This document shows positions 33,007 through 44,340 of a DNA stretch of 64,000 bases, one piece after another. The stretch lies in the NCBI GenBank assembly GCA_030761205.1, contig JAULJL010000035.1:14549001-14613000 (forward strand), written 5' to 3'. Origin of the DNA: Fremontodendron californicum (taxonomy: Eukaryota > Streptophyta > Magnoliopsida > Malvales > Malvaceae). Position numbers and translations under genes: made by a program. The notes beneath the pieces were generated by a model. The model did no database searches. It was not told where the DNA came from and saw only the letters and a program-made list of their open reading frames with translations. Every line of letters begins with the position of its first letter. Within the stretch, counting starts at the first letter, position 1.

Positions 33007-34673
33007 TGTTGGGATTCGGCTCAAGCTCAAACAGAGATAATGTATAATTTAATCATCAAGTTAAACACAGAACGCAGCGGAATAAAATAAAACATAGAGA
33101 AAACCGAACCCCTCCAAGGATCTGCCTATGAATTCAAAACGATCAACCTGTCAAGAACAGATAACAATCAAAATCTCATACCTCTGTAATGGAGAAACCT
33201 CAAGACAGATTCATGACGTTCTTTTTCTTGTACACAAAGCTCGCTTGTCGAAAACCAAAGCTGTCCAATTGTCCGACCTCTAACAGTAATCCACACAGGT
33301 GATTCGAAAACCTTCACAAGGTTGAGATTATGTTTTGCCAAGACGATGCTAGTAGTCTAGGTTGTGAGAAAGCTTCCTCCTCTACCTTAGTTAGCCAAAA
33401 GAAAACAAGAAGAATCGAATTCTCTCTTCCCTCTTGCTATTCGGCCGAACCTCACTTGGGATAGTGAGAGGCGCTGATTTCAGGTAATTCCCTTGGGAGG
33501 AGGCGGCAACAACATAAGCATATATATAAGTAGGTTTAGTGTATGCCAACTCTTGGACTAACTACACTAAAGCCCTTATACATATTATTAGATATTCACG
33601 CTAAGCCCACAACACTTAATGAATATTTAATCTGGCTCAATCTCATTTTAATTTCATTAATCACCTTTTGTGTGTGACCCATTAGGCCCTTAACATGTTG
33701 GCAATAAATATAATTAATTCAATTAAGAATTTCCTATTTATATTTATAGATCATGAACGGTATCTAGCAATACATCATGACCACCCAAATGTCAAGAGAG
33801 TCATCAAGCTTCGACTAGCCTTTCGTGTACAATATATCTATGTAATTCGATCCCTTCATCAACTATCCCGGAATAGGAAAGAGCATGGTTCAGTGTCTGC
33901 TCTTAACCCATTCCATATTAGATCTGCAGCTTTAATATTAACTCCTTAAGTATTGCCTTGGCCAAGGGCTTCCATAAGTTAATATAAGCCAGATACATGT
34001 GAGATATGTCCCTTATATCACTTCAGGTGATGAATCCTCTTTGGACCACTCATTCATCTTTGTATGCTTCATGTCATACCCAATAACACACTACCATAAG
34101 CATCCTCGTGATTGGGACTCGTTCGTGATGAAATCTAAGTGTGACAGATCACATACAAGATGACCTGGTGTCACAAGTCAAAGGATTACTTACACGATTG
34201 ACATATGAGACTATTTTCCATAGACACTTGAGTGAAATACCAAATGGAACTCTCATAGCGGGTCATGTTTAGTGAACTTGTTCAACTAACAAGCACCCAT
34301 ATGTTATCCCCAAGTATCTCTATACTTTCAACCTGTGAGATCGGTTGCATGCATCAAATGCATGGAGGCTTAACATATGCCAGTCTTTGAGCATTGTCAA
34401 TCCCCTGTCTTGACAATACGATGACCAGGAACAGTTTTAGAAACACGACATTGATGCATAAGGATCCTCGTAATTGTAACTCCTTACAATTCCTTTGCAT
34501 GCCATTGTTTTCCATGGGCTTTATCTTTTCAAGTGATTTATAACAATTATAACAAAACTTATGGATAAAGAAATACCTCAATTATAATTAATAAACTATA
34601 ATGTGCAATACATGAATATATAAATAGTGTCTTACAAGCCCAACTAGATTGGCTTGTAAGGCTTTCACCAACA
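33007..34673 (-). repeat. 5' LTR of the nested copia element
   Basis: 1667 bases; pairs with 26269-27958. Open frames at 33695-33949 and 26977-27231 are the same LTR segment in both copies, not genes. Confidence 0.92.
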
Positions 34674-35355
34674 GACCCACATTCACTTTCATAAATAAGA
34701 AATAAAAAATAGTTTATTTTTACAAAAATAACATGATCATTTTCAAGTGATTTTAAATGCAAAAAAACTAATAATTTTTAATAAAACAAGGTTATGCTCA
34801 AGTTAAAATAATTGATGAGTTCTCTGCTTGGTTTTGCTGGGGAAAATATCATCAATTATCATTAACAATGGAACATTCTTTTTTTTTTAAAGAGGGTGAT
34901 TCGGAGAATTCCAAAATATATAAAAAATTTCATGTTTTGCCGGGTCTGCGGGGAATATGAAAAAATTTTGCATTATTAAATTCCAGGTCATTCTCAAATA
35001 ACATGATTAATGTTAAAATGGAATCAAATTTAAATGCCAAACCTAAAACCAAAGTTTACCAAGACTTAGGATAACATGCGATCAATAAGGTACCGTTTTA
35101 TGCAGTCGTTGTGGGGGTGCTAATCCTTCCAGTACGTAACCGACTCCCGACCCTTTTTCGTTTTCTCTCTAGATTAAAACGCAGACTTCAAAATTGGTCT
35201 TCTTAAAATATTTTAATTAATTTTTAAATGGTTTATAAAAATTGATTTTTAATAGGTAGCCAATCACACCTAAACAAAAAATATTGGTGGTGACTCCATA
35301 TTTGTTTTTTTTTTTTTTCAAATCATCTAGCGGTCGAAAAACCGTTATGACAGCT

Positions 35356-35373
35356 TGGAGACTCCACTGGGGA
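35356..35373 (+). other. Primer binding site of the gypsy element
   Basis: TGGAGACTCCACTGGGGA, three bases after the LTR end. The pattern TGG(C/A)GACTCC.CTGGGGA is that of Ogre/Tat elements primed by tRNA-Arg; identification by memory. Confidence 0.75.
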
Positions 35374-36498
35374 CCCAGAGAGTCAGGCCTAAAATTTATC
35401 ACGTGTTATCAAAGTCTTGATTGGTTAGTTTTACTTGGTATTTAATTATAGTTCCCATTTTTTTTTCAAATAATGAGGATTTCTTGAAAATATATAAAAT
35501 GTTTAAAAAGAAAAATGTCCATTTTCATGCATATTATCATTGTCTGGTTATTTAATGTTGTATATTATTATTTCTCTTCGGTTAATTAATGCTTCACATT
35601 ATTTGACTTCTGCTTTAATAAATTGTTGGGGTATTTAGAATAGGTGGTGAAAAGTTTGGTTGTTCCTCCTCACACACTACACCGCATTTGCATAACATGA
35701 GCTCTATACCCGAGCTCCGTACTTTTAAGTGAAAGTAAAGTAAACTACGCCTTCATGACTAACAATCCGCACATGCTAGCGAAACACTTCCGGAGTATTA
35801 AAGTACCTACGCTTTCGTGAGGTGATAACCTCTGCATAGGCTTGGGAAATATGCTCTAACAAATTGAACCCATTTAAATCAGGGTGCCATGCTAGCCTTT
35901 ACAGTGGGGAGCAATTTGGGGCCTTTAGAATTCAACCCATGTATTGAACCCTAAGAAGCCAAACCTAGGTAGAGCCATGCCGAATTTGCGTTAGATTCAC
36001 CAAAGTTAAGAACACATGAAGGAACTTCCTTATTTGTTGACTTCATTTTACGAACTGTGGAGTGTGTAAGATTAAATGTACATCTGGGTGCCCATGGACC
36101 ACTACCCCAAGGGGGCATTGTTGTGCCCAATACATTTTGAAGCCTCTTAAAAAAAACAAACAAAAACCTCTGTTTTAATAGTAGACTTTCCTTTTTCAAC
36201 CAAATCCAACCATTTTAGAGGAAAATTTTATTCTAAAAGTAAAATAGTTTGCAATAAAAATTCATTCTTTAATTCTTTGTATAGTATGTTCATACTATTT
36301 CTTTTTACATGCATCATGCTAACATCGTGTTGTATACATAAATGCAATAATTTGAGAGGTAGATAAGATTCTGTTTGGCTTTAAGAGCACTCTAAAGAAG
36401 GTTCACCCTCAGAACAAAAGGTACAAGATTTGAAAGCCAGCAAGAAACCCAAGACCACTCACTCAACGCTAATACAATACTTGCTCACAGATAAAGCC
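35374..36498 (+). other. Leader region of the gypsy element
   Basis: About 1.1 kb between the primer site and gag, without a supported gene. Ogre-type elements carry an extra upstream frame here; I do not see an intact one. Confidence 0.5.
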
Positions 36499-37836
36499 AT
36501 GGAAAGTGAACAGGAAGCGCAAAAAGAACAAATGGAAAGAGTGCACAGAGAATTACAAGAACAATTGGTCAGATCTCAGCAAGAAGCATAGGAACAGATA
36601 ACAAAATCTCAGGAGGAATCACGTGAGCAAATAGCCAAGATGATTGAAATGATGACGAGATTGACCCGAGGAAAATGGGTTGTTGAAGGGTCGATCATAA
36701 TAGGAGAACCTCAACCTCAAGCAAACAACAATAAAGATACAGTTTACCCACCAAGCCCCACTTCTCCCCAAGCTCAAACGTCATATGATGTGTACTCGCC
36801 AAGGGTATCACCTACGGGAGGGCAACCTTCTGCTTACTTCGGCATGCCTGCTCCCATGAGTCAACAAGGTCAAGGGTCAACTGGTTTGAACTCGGGAGTT
36901 TATCTTTCAAACCCGGTTATTGTTCCAAATCTAGATGATTCGATAGAACAAGAGAAGTTGAAGAAACATGTGGAAAAGCAAGTGGAAAACACAAGGTTGC
37001 GGCATAAATATGATATGATGAAAGAGAGACTCAAAGCCATGGAAGGAATGGACGCTTTCGAGAATATGTACCCGAATGAACTCAGCTTGGTCCCAGATTT
37101 GGTGATTCCGCCAAAATTCAAGATCCCTTAATTTGAAAAATATGATAGATAGAAGTGTCCATCGGCCCACATTACTATGTTATGTCGGAAAATGGGTGGC
37201 TACACCAATAATGAAAATTTGCTAATTCACTGCTTCCAAGACAGTTTGACAAGGTCAGGTACGAAATGGTACAATTAGTTGGATCAGAGTCGTATCCGTT
37301 CTTGGAAGGATTTGGCAAGAGCTTTCTCGGCTCAGTATAAGTACATGACTGACATGGTACCAGATAGGCTATCCTTGCAGAATATGGAAAAAAATAATAT
37401 TGAAAATTTCAAGAAGTATACCCAACAGTAGAGAGATCTGGCAGTACAAGTGCAAACACCACTCACTGAGAAAGAAATCACTTTATTGTTCATCGGTACA
37501 CTACTGGCAGTGTATTATGACAAATTGGTTGGTAACACCACAAGAAATTTTGCTGATATGGTTATTTCTGGTGAGATGATTGAAAGTGTGATCAAAAGTG
37601 AGAAAATTGATACGGGAGATACTGCTGCTCCCAAGAAAGAAGGGTTAGCTAAGAAAGAAAAGGGAGAAGTGCAAGCCATTAGTTTTGAAGATGGAGTACC
37701 GAAGAACTTTGCTTCGTACCAAAGTTATCTTGCATACCACCCTTACTATCCAGATATGAACAACATTTCCCATAGCCCGTATCCTCACAAACCATTTTAT
37801 CAGCCAATTTACTCGACAAATCTCCAATCCACATGA
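36499..37836 (+). pseudogene. Gag of the gypsy element, five in-frame stops
   Basis: One continuous frame of 446 codons. It starts at ATG 36499 with a Glu/Gln-rich coiled-coil stretch, then a Pro/Gln/Ser spacer (36720-36930), a second charged helix, the gag junction VIPPKFKIP, and the retrotransposon gag domain (ITMLCRKMGGYTNNEN, LIHCFQDSL, SWKDLARAFSAQYKYMTDM, DKLVGNTTRNFADMVISGEM). Stops are at 36589 TAG, 37129 TAA, 37150 TAG, 37276 TAG and 37429 TAG, with no frameshift. At least 37276 (CAG to TAG) and 37429 (TGG to TAG) fit C-to-T/G-to-A change. Gag packages the RNA. It matches Tat/Ogre-type gag from memory. Confidence 0.88.
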
Positions 37837-40360
37837 ACAGCATTTTCCATTCACCCGTCCTTGTGCCTACTCCTCGATTCATTGAACCATCCAAAGAACC
37901 TTGGAAATGATCAAAAGAAATCTAGAAACAAAGGTTCAAATGTGAGATATTTTAAAGAATTTCTGTCACATAAACCCATATTTGTGTGGCAAATTAAAAT
38001 GGGGGCATCATTTTGTAAATACGTTGGGAAAAGATGGACTATCGTCAAGATTATGGAAGAACAAAAGAGAAAAAATTGAGACTGACATTGTGCATTTGAG
38101 ATGTTCAAAATGGTTCTAAAAAGAAAAGATAACTTTTTCAACCAATTTTTCAAGGGATGACTCTTCAATTTAGGTGACCGTGCTTGAGATGATAAGTGAC
38201 CATCTTTCATTTTCCTTTCACGAATATTTAAATTTATATGCTTGCTACCTCTTTGATCCTAATGAATTTTTTTCGAACATACCCTGATCAGGGATCACAC
38301 CCTCAACTGGGGCAAATGGAATAAGAAATATTTTCAAAGGTTATGAATTGTTGAGTTCTATTACAAGGACAAGAAAAGAATGCCTTATTCTGAAAGGAAA
38401 AATTTTGATGAATAGGGTGCTAAAAAAAAGTTGTGAAAAAATGAGCAAGGCAAAAGCAAAAAAAGAAGCAATGAATGGAAGAAAGAAAAATGAACAATGA
38501 TGAAATGTCAAAATGAAAAAAAAATCATTCTCACAATGAAGTGATCCTTGGTTTAATCACCCTCAAACACATATTTTGGACCTACATACCCTTTCTTTCA
38601 TAGCCTTAAACCTCGGACTACGCTACATACCTCAAAAGTCCATTTTGATCAAGCATGGTTAGTTGAACTAGAGAGTCTGTACCTTGAGGAACGTTCATAT
38701 TCATGAGGCTTCAATCACTATCTCCTCGCCAAGATATACTTTTGAGTTATCAAACTCACATTGGATGAAATTTTGAATTCTCAAATGCATGGTGGAACAA
38801 TAAAAAAAGAAAGAAAACATAGAAAAGAAATGTGAGGCTCTAGGTCGAGAACCCGAAATAAGGGCAATCTAGAGCGGAAAGGAAAACTCTTAGAGCCACC
38901 CATGGTGCCACCAATGAGCATACAAAACTGTCAACTATGTTCGAAACTCGAGATTTGTGAGGGAATTGACGTTGAAATTTTTAAAGAACCATTCTCATCT
39001 TTCAAAATGACCTTTCAAAATCTTGAGTCTGTCAAGGTCAGTCTCGGCACTTGTTTAAATGCCACTGTTTGGAAACAAGAAAGAGTGTCAAATTTGCTTG
39101 TACTTCAAAAATGAATGATTTCATAAAGTCTAAATCTCAAAGAATTCATCGTTTTAAAAAATTCATGTTTCGTTGGTGAGCCTAAATGAATGGGGCATGT
39201 TTCTTGTTGTACAGCTTTCCGGATGAAGAAAAACCTTATGATGCCAAGACCATAATTTCCATTGTTCAAAGTTTCCTAATAGGGGTCATCAAGTTTCAAG
39301 AGCTTGAACGTCACTCTTTTTGTTGAAGAATCATTATTTCAAAAACATTTGGTTGAAAATGACATGTTTTGATAATAGGAAACAATTTGTGTGGGGCAAC
39401 ATTTCGATCAAAAGTTTTGCTAGACAAAAGTTTTTAGGAAAGTCAATGAAAAAAATTGAAGAGATTTTTCAATTCTATCATGAGCAATTTTTGTCCAAGA
39501 AGTCTTGATCAAGGTGTGCTTTTCTCTAAAAATATGTGGAATTTTCAAAATCTAGGAAGATAAAATGTTTTGATAAGATGCAAGAGTTCTCATGATCATA
39601 GGGTACAAAAATGTTGGAACAAATCTTGTTCATATGGAGATGCCTTCAAGTCTGGATAAAAAAATTAGGAAAATACAGGTGCTACAGGCACAAGCCCATG
39701 GAGAGATATTACAAGGGTTAACAAGATAATATAGGGATCAACAGAATGATGGTGGATGTGGAAATTGTTTCCTTTTTGGGGCAAACAGATAGCAAGAGAT
39801 TTGGCTGGACTTAAAAAAATTAAATTCCCTTCTTATACGACAAGAATGGTGTTGATCAATCTTTTCTCAGCAAGAGATGAAAGGGAGATGCTTTATTTTG
39901 GTACAGGATTGTTTAGAATTTTGTGACGAGAAATAAAAAGCAAAATGGGAAGTTCGAGACAAACCTGGGGCAAGCCAATGTCAGATATTTGAGAGATACT
40001 TGCATCATTCAGCAAGCATATGCATCATGGCATCGATCATAGCATTCAGTGAACACTTGCATTGCACTGGACCATGTAGTGAGAATTTTCATCATTTGCA
40101 TTGGTAAGGGGACATGTGCATCATCAACAAATCATTGCATTTATAAAACAAACATGACATTCGTTACATGAGGAAATACGTGTTTAAAGAAAAGTGGATG
40201 ATTCCAAAGGTAGGAAACTTTCGAGTAAAAAAATTCTCATGTTTTGGAAAATGTATGGAAATGATTTTTTTTTTTTTTGAATTAATGGATGTTTAGGTAG
40301 AGTTGTCAAAGTTGAATAATATTGGAAAGTTTTTTGAATGAAGAAATGTTTAAGATTTGG
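37837..40360 (+). other. Non-coding interior of the gypsy element where pol is expected
   Basis: 2.5 kb without a long frame and without protease, reverse transcriptase or integrase motifs in any plus-strand frame I read. Phrases such as CCCTCAACTGGGGCAA (near 38300) and CCTGGGGCAAGCC (near 39965) resemble the untranslated tail of Tat/Ogre elements. Short frames of 60-75 codons here are unconvincing. Confidence 0.6.
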
Positions 40361-40920
40361 TAAAGTCTTCGGTGGCAATAATTGAAGCTTCCGGTGGGGA
40401 TATCCGAAAATTCAGTTATGATAAGTCTTCGGTGGCGATATCCAAAGCTTTCGATCGCGATATCCAAAATTCAGTTATGATAAGACTTCGGTGGCGATAT
40501 CCGAAGCTTGCGATGGTGATATCCAAAGCTTTCAGAGGCGATATCCGAAATTCAATTATGATAAATCTTCAGTGGTGATATCCAAATTTTAGTTATGATA
40601 AGTCTTCCATGGTGATATCCGAAGCTTTCGGTGGTAATATTTGAAAATTTGGTTATGATAAGTCTTCGGTGGCGATATCTGAAGCTTTCGGTGGTGATAT
40701 CCGAAATTTGGTTGATAAGTCTTTGGTGGCAATATCCGAAGCTTCTGGTGGTGATATTTGGAAATTCAGTTATGTTAAGTCTTCAATGACGATATCCAAA
40801 GCTTTCGGTGGTGATATCCGAAATTTGGCTATGTTTAGTCTTTGGTGGCAATATCCGAAACTTTCAGTGGTGATATCCAAAATTTGGCTATGATAAGTCC
40901 CCGGTGGTGATATTCGGGCA
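40361..40920 (+). repeat. About 60-bp tandem array in the gypsy 3' untranslated part
   Basis: The marker AGTCTTCGGTGG or a close variant recurs at about 40365, 40425, 40484, 40565, 40602, 40662, 40719, 40779, 40838 and 40898, mostly 57-60 bases apart with one long and one short step. Each unit is itself two similar halves around GGTGGCGATATCCGAAGCTT. Short plus frames through it reflect the repeat and not protein selection. Confidence 0.93.
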
Positions 40921-41158
40921 CTTTCGTAAGACTAAAGGCAAAAAGTGAGATTGTGATCTGACTCATGTTTAAATTCTTTTTCAAAAATTTCGAAATTCAC
41001 TTTTTATTTTCAAAGTCGTGGAGCCCCAATGGAGGAGCTTTTTTTTCAAAATTTAAACTTAATGTTGCCAAAAAAAATAAAAAAATTGTGAAGATCCATA
41101 ATTCCGGACAAAATTGTTGTCTATTGTGTTTTCCCTATTCTCGATTCTCAGCAATCCG

Positions 41159-41172
41159 TAAAGTGGGGTAGC
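41159..41172 (+). other. Polypurine tract of the gypsy element
   Basis: AAAGTGGGGTAGC just before TGTAGCAACC of the 3' LTR. Confidence 0.75.
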
Positions 41173-44098
41173 TGTAGCAACCTGATTTTGTCCGAGTCTC
41201 GAGTTAAATTTCAAACGAATCCGATTCTTATTGCAATCAACCGTTCGATCAATCCGGTTTAAATTTATCCGAATTATGCATGACTTGCTAAATTCGATTC
41301 AGATTAATTTAACCTGATCCTTTTAGTTTTATTAATTTATTTTTATTTTATTTTATTTTTAATTTGATTTGATTTGATTTGATTTTTATTTGATTTGATT
41401 TTTCTTTTCTTTTCTTTTCCTTGCTTAAAGAATTGGGCCAATTTGGGGACCTTTGGACTGTGAGGCCCAAAGGAAGAATCAACAGGCCAACCAACTGGGC
41501 TTGCCCAGCAAGCCTATCGGGCTTGCCCAGCAGAGGCCAATTGGCCCAGCAAGTCAAGCAAGCCTGAGTGGGCTTGGATGCCAAAGAGGCATGTCAGGCC
41601 TATCTGGCCCAACAGGCCACATCCTAGACTAGGCCGCTTCTGGCCCACTCGGTAGGCCCAGTAGGCCAAACAGGCCTGGCCCCCACCGAACCCTAGCAGC
41701 ACCGACCCTCGACCAAACCTAGCAGCAGCAGCCCCCCAAAACCTTGGCTTGCCCTCACGCCACCCCCTACCCCTGCCAGGCAGCCACCCTTGCTAGCCCC
41801 TCTCCCTCACAAGCAACCCCTCCAACCCACAATAAAACCACAACCATCAATACTCAAAAAGGAGGAGGACCCCCAGCCTCGGTTCCCCCATTTATTCAGT
41901 ACCCAAGCATATGGCCACCAACCACAGTCCAAACCCTCACCATCAACAACCACCAGGCCCCCACTCTCTCGGCTCTCACCCCTGACCAAAATATCAAACA
42001 TCAACAGCAAACCACACACAAAACAAAAAAAAAAAACCAACCATCAACCAAAAAAAAAAAACATTTTGGAGAGTCTTGGGTTCTTTGGATCTGGGCAGTC
42101 CGGGGTCTCTTCTTGGAGAGTCTAACGGCGAGGAGGCTCGAGTTCGGTTTGAAGGCCAATCCAGCGACCTGTTTGGGAGATCTGAGGGAGAATAGGCCGA
42201 ACCTTTGGAGGTAGATCTAGGCCTTTTGGGTTGTTTTTGGAGAAATCTAAGCTGGTAGACATAAAGAGGAGAGAAAAGGGGATCTTCGGTGAAATTTTGG
42301 AAGAAGTTCATTGCCGACCGACAGCGGCTGATGGCGATGCACTGCGGCCGGCGCAGCCAACCGTCGTCAAGATCTGGGTTTGGGGCTGCCTGTTTCTGGG
42401 CAGCTTCTAGAGAGAGGGGAGAGGAATAAGGAGGTAGAGAGAGGGGAAGAAGAAAACATGAAATAAAAAAAGAATTTTGGGTTTAAATAGGGTGCCAAAA
42501 CGGCACCATTTAGCCTCAGGAATGGTCCGCGCGCGGACCCTGATCCGACCCGAGGTCCTCGAACCTGACCCTATTCTGAGGGCCAGGAAAAAAAAGAAAA
42601 AGGAAAAGGAAAGAAAAAGGGAAAAAAAAAAAGAAAGAAAAAAAAAAGAAAGAAAAGAAAAGAAAAGAAAAGGAAAAAGAAAAAAAGGAAAGGCTAGCCC
42701 AGCAAGCCCAAGCCTAATCCGTGGAGGCCTTTAAGTCTAGTCAACCGTGGGCTCAATTTTCACTAAATTCTTGGGCTGAATCTAAAGCTTAATGGGTATT
42801 GTTTCTCATTTGTAATTTTATTTATTTTATTTCATAAACACATTAGCTTTATTTATTTTTCAATCTATGCATGCTAGGATTTATTATAAAAAATATGTGC
42901 TTTCTAAGGAAACCAATATTTCAAAAACAACAACTGAATGCATGAATTCCCAATTATGGTTTCGTTTCTTTGAGAAATAATAAATAAAATAAAATAAATT
43001 TGGGATGAATAAATGTGATTATTTTAAGAAAATCTTTTAAAAGGGATTTTTGGGGAAAAGATGAAAGTATCGACTATTCTTTAAAGTATCCCGAGTAAAA
43101 ATAATTCTCGCAATGTTACCATAAGTATTGGGGCCTTTCAGAATTTATTTTTACATAAATGATTTTTTTTTTAAAATAGTCATAAGAAGTTTTTTTTAAA
43201 AAGAATAAATTTTAAAGGAAATTAAATCCATATGCATCGCATTTTTAATTGTCTGCATCATGTTCATTCATGCAAGAAGTAAAAGTGAATGTGAAGTGCC
43301 GAAGATGGAATTCGAAGGATGTTACAGTAGTGATTCTTAAGATATCTAAAGGTGAAAAAATTTCGTTAAAATATCACCAAAAGTATTGGGAGTATTTAAC
43401 GAGTATTTTCAATAAAAGATCCACATTCACTTTCACAAATAAGAAATAAAAAATAGTTTATTTTTACACAAATAACATGATCATTTTCAAGTGATTTTAG
43501 ATGCATAAAAAATTATATTTTTTTAATAAAACAAGGTTATGCCCAAGTTAAAATAATTCATAAGTTTTCTGCTAGATTTGCCGGGGAGAATATCATCAAT
43601 TATCATTAACAACGGAACATCCTTTTTTTTTAAACGAGGGTGATTCGGAGAATTCCAAAATAAATAAAAAATTTCATGTTTTGCTGGGTCTGTCGAAAAA
43701 TATGAAAAAATTTTGCATTAATAAAATCCGGGTCATTCTCAAATAACATGATTAATGTTAAAAGGAAATTAAATTTAAATGTTGAACCTAAAACCAAAGT
43801 TTACCGAGAATTAGGATAACACATGATCAATAAGGTACCATTTTATGCGGTTGTTGTGGGGATGCTAATCCTTCCCTGCACGTAACCGACTCCCGTACCC
43901 GTACCCGTTTTCGTTTTCTCTCTGGATTAAAACGCAAACTTCAAAATTGGTCTTCTTAAAATGTTTTAATTAATTTTAAAATATTTTATAAAAATTGATT
44001 TTTAATAGGTGGCCAATCACACCTAAACAAAAAAGATTTGTGACGACTCCATGTTTTTTTTTTTCAAATCGTCTAGCGGTCAAAAAACCGTTATGACA
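41173..44098 (+). repeat. 3' LTR of the gypsy element, 2926 bp
   Basis: Uninterrupted, so it shows what the 5' LTR looked like before the two later insertions. Carries a GC-rich GGCCCA block (41430-41760), a Pro-codon-like CCACCA block, a polypurine tract (42587-42692) and an end CTAGCGGTCAAAAAACCG. Frames such as 41744-42214 are low-complexity products with no domain. Confidence 0.92.
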
Positions 44099-44103
44099 CA
44101 TTA

Positions 44104-44340
44104 AATATAATAATCACGCTAAAAATAATACGAATACGACAAGCACAAATCTTTTTCTCTTTTTTCTCTTTCCTTCTTCTTTCCTTCTTTTTTCTCCTCT
44201 TTCTCTTTCTTTCCTCCAAAAAAAACAAGAAAAAGTTGCTTGTCGCGTGGCAAGCCAAGGGGAAGCAATCCCCCTCAATTGGCAATGCAATTGAGGGGGA
44301 TTGCTTTTAATGTAATAGATACCAAATAAACATGACTCTT
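44104..44340. repeat. Right part of the split dispersed repeat, with a perfect hairpin
   Basis: Continues 22340-22686 across the gypsy insertion; pyrimidine-rich TTTCTCTTTCC tract then AAGTTGCTTGTCGCG. At 44263-44281 and 44288-44306 a perfect 19-bp inverted repeat (arm AAGCAATCCCCCTCAATTG, loop GCAATG) occurs. Confidence 0.65.

Larger units (their letters stand above)
26269..34673 (-). mobile_element. Minus-strand Ty1/copia element (Angela/TAR-like), decayed
   Basis: Direct LTRs at 26269-27958 and 33007-34673 (TGTTGGGATTC ... CACCAACA). Transcription runs right to left: the primer site is next to the right LTR, pol is on the minus strand. Flanks GACCT (26264-26268) and GACCC (34674-34678) match at 4 of 5; the uninterrupted site is seen in the gypsy 3' LTR near 43420. 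LTRs of about 1.7 kb and the integrase text (IYSDVCGPLNTAARGNYSYF) suit the Angela/TAR lineage. Pol is broken into several frames, so this copy is inactive. Confidence 0.92.
22687..35352 (+). repeat. 5' LTR of the gypsy element, interrupted twice
   Basis: LTR parts are 22687-23233, 24421-26268 and 34674-35352, about 3.07 kb together. The interruptions are a solo LTR and a complete copia element. The first part is rich in GGCCCA/AGGCC text (22900-23130), quite unlike its AT-rich surroundings. A polypurine tract lies at 25310-25528. Confidence 0.88.
22687..44098 (+). mobile_element. Nested Ogre/Tat-like Ty3/gypsy element, gag only
   Basis: Two direct LTRs (22687-35352 with insertions, and 41173-44098) begin TGTAGCAACC and end GTTATGACA. 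A perfect 5-bp duplication CATTA flanks the whole (22682-22686 and 44099-44103). The primer site TGGAGACTCCACTGGGGA (35356-35373) resembles the tRNA-Arg-type site of Ogre/Tat elements. The internal part (about 5.8 kb) has a decayed gag and a long non-coding tail with a tandem array, but no protease, reverse transcriptase, RNase H or integrase motif that I can find. Either a gag-only non-autonomous element (TR-GAG type) or a pol deletion derivative. Confidence 0.9.

Noticed and set aside
40357..40893. Two 73-74 codon frames with repeated Ser/Ala/Asp peptides
   Set aside because: Product of the 60-bp tandem array in a non-coding tail; frames break between units.
41744..42214. 156-codon plus-strand frame, Pro/Thr-rich
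   Set aside because: Lies wholly inside the gypsy 3' LTR; a similar low-complexity frame is in the other LTR; no domain.
44263..44306. Hairpin as a microRNA precursor or terminator
   Set aside because: Arms are perfectly paired with a six-base loop and only 44 bases in all, too short and too perfect for a plant microRNA precursor; no gene ends here.
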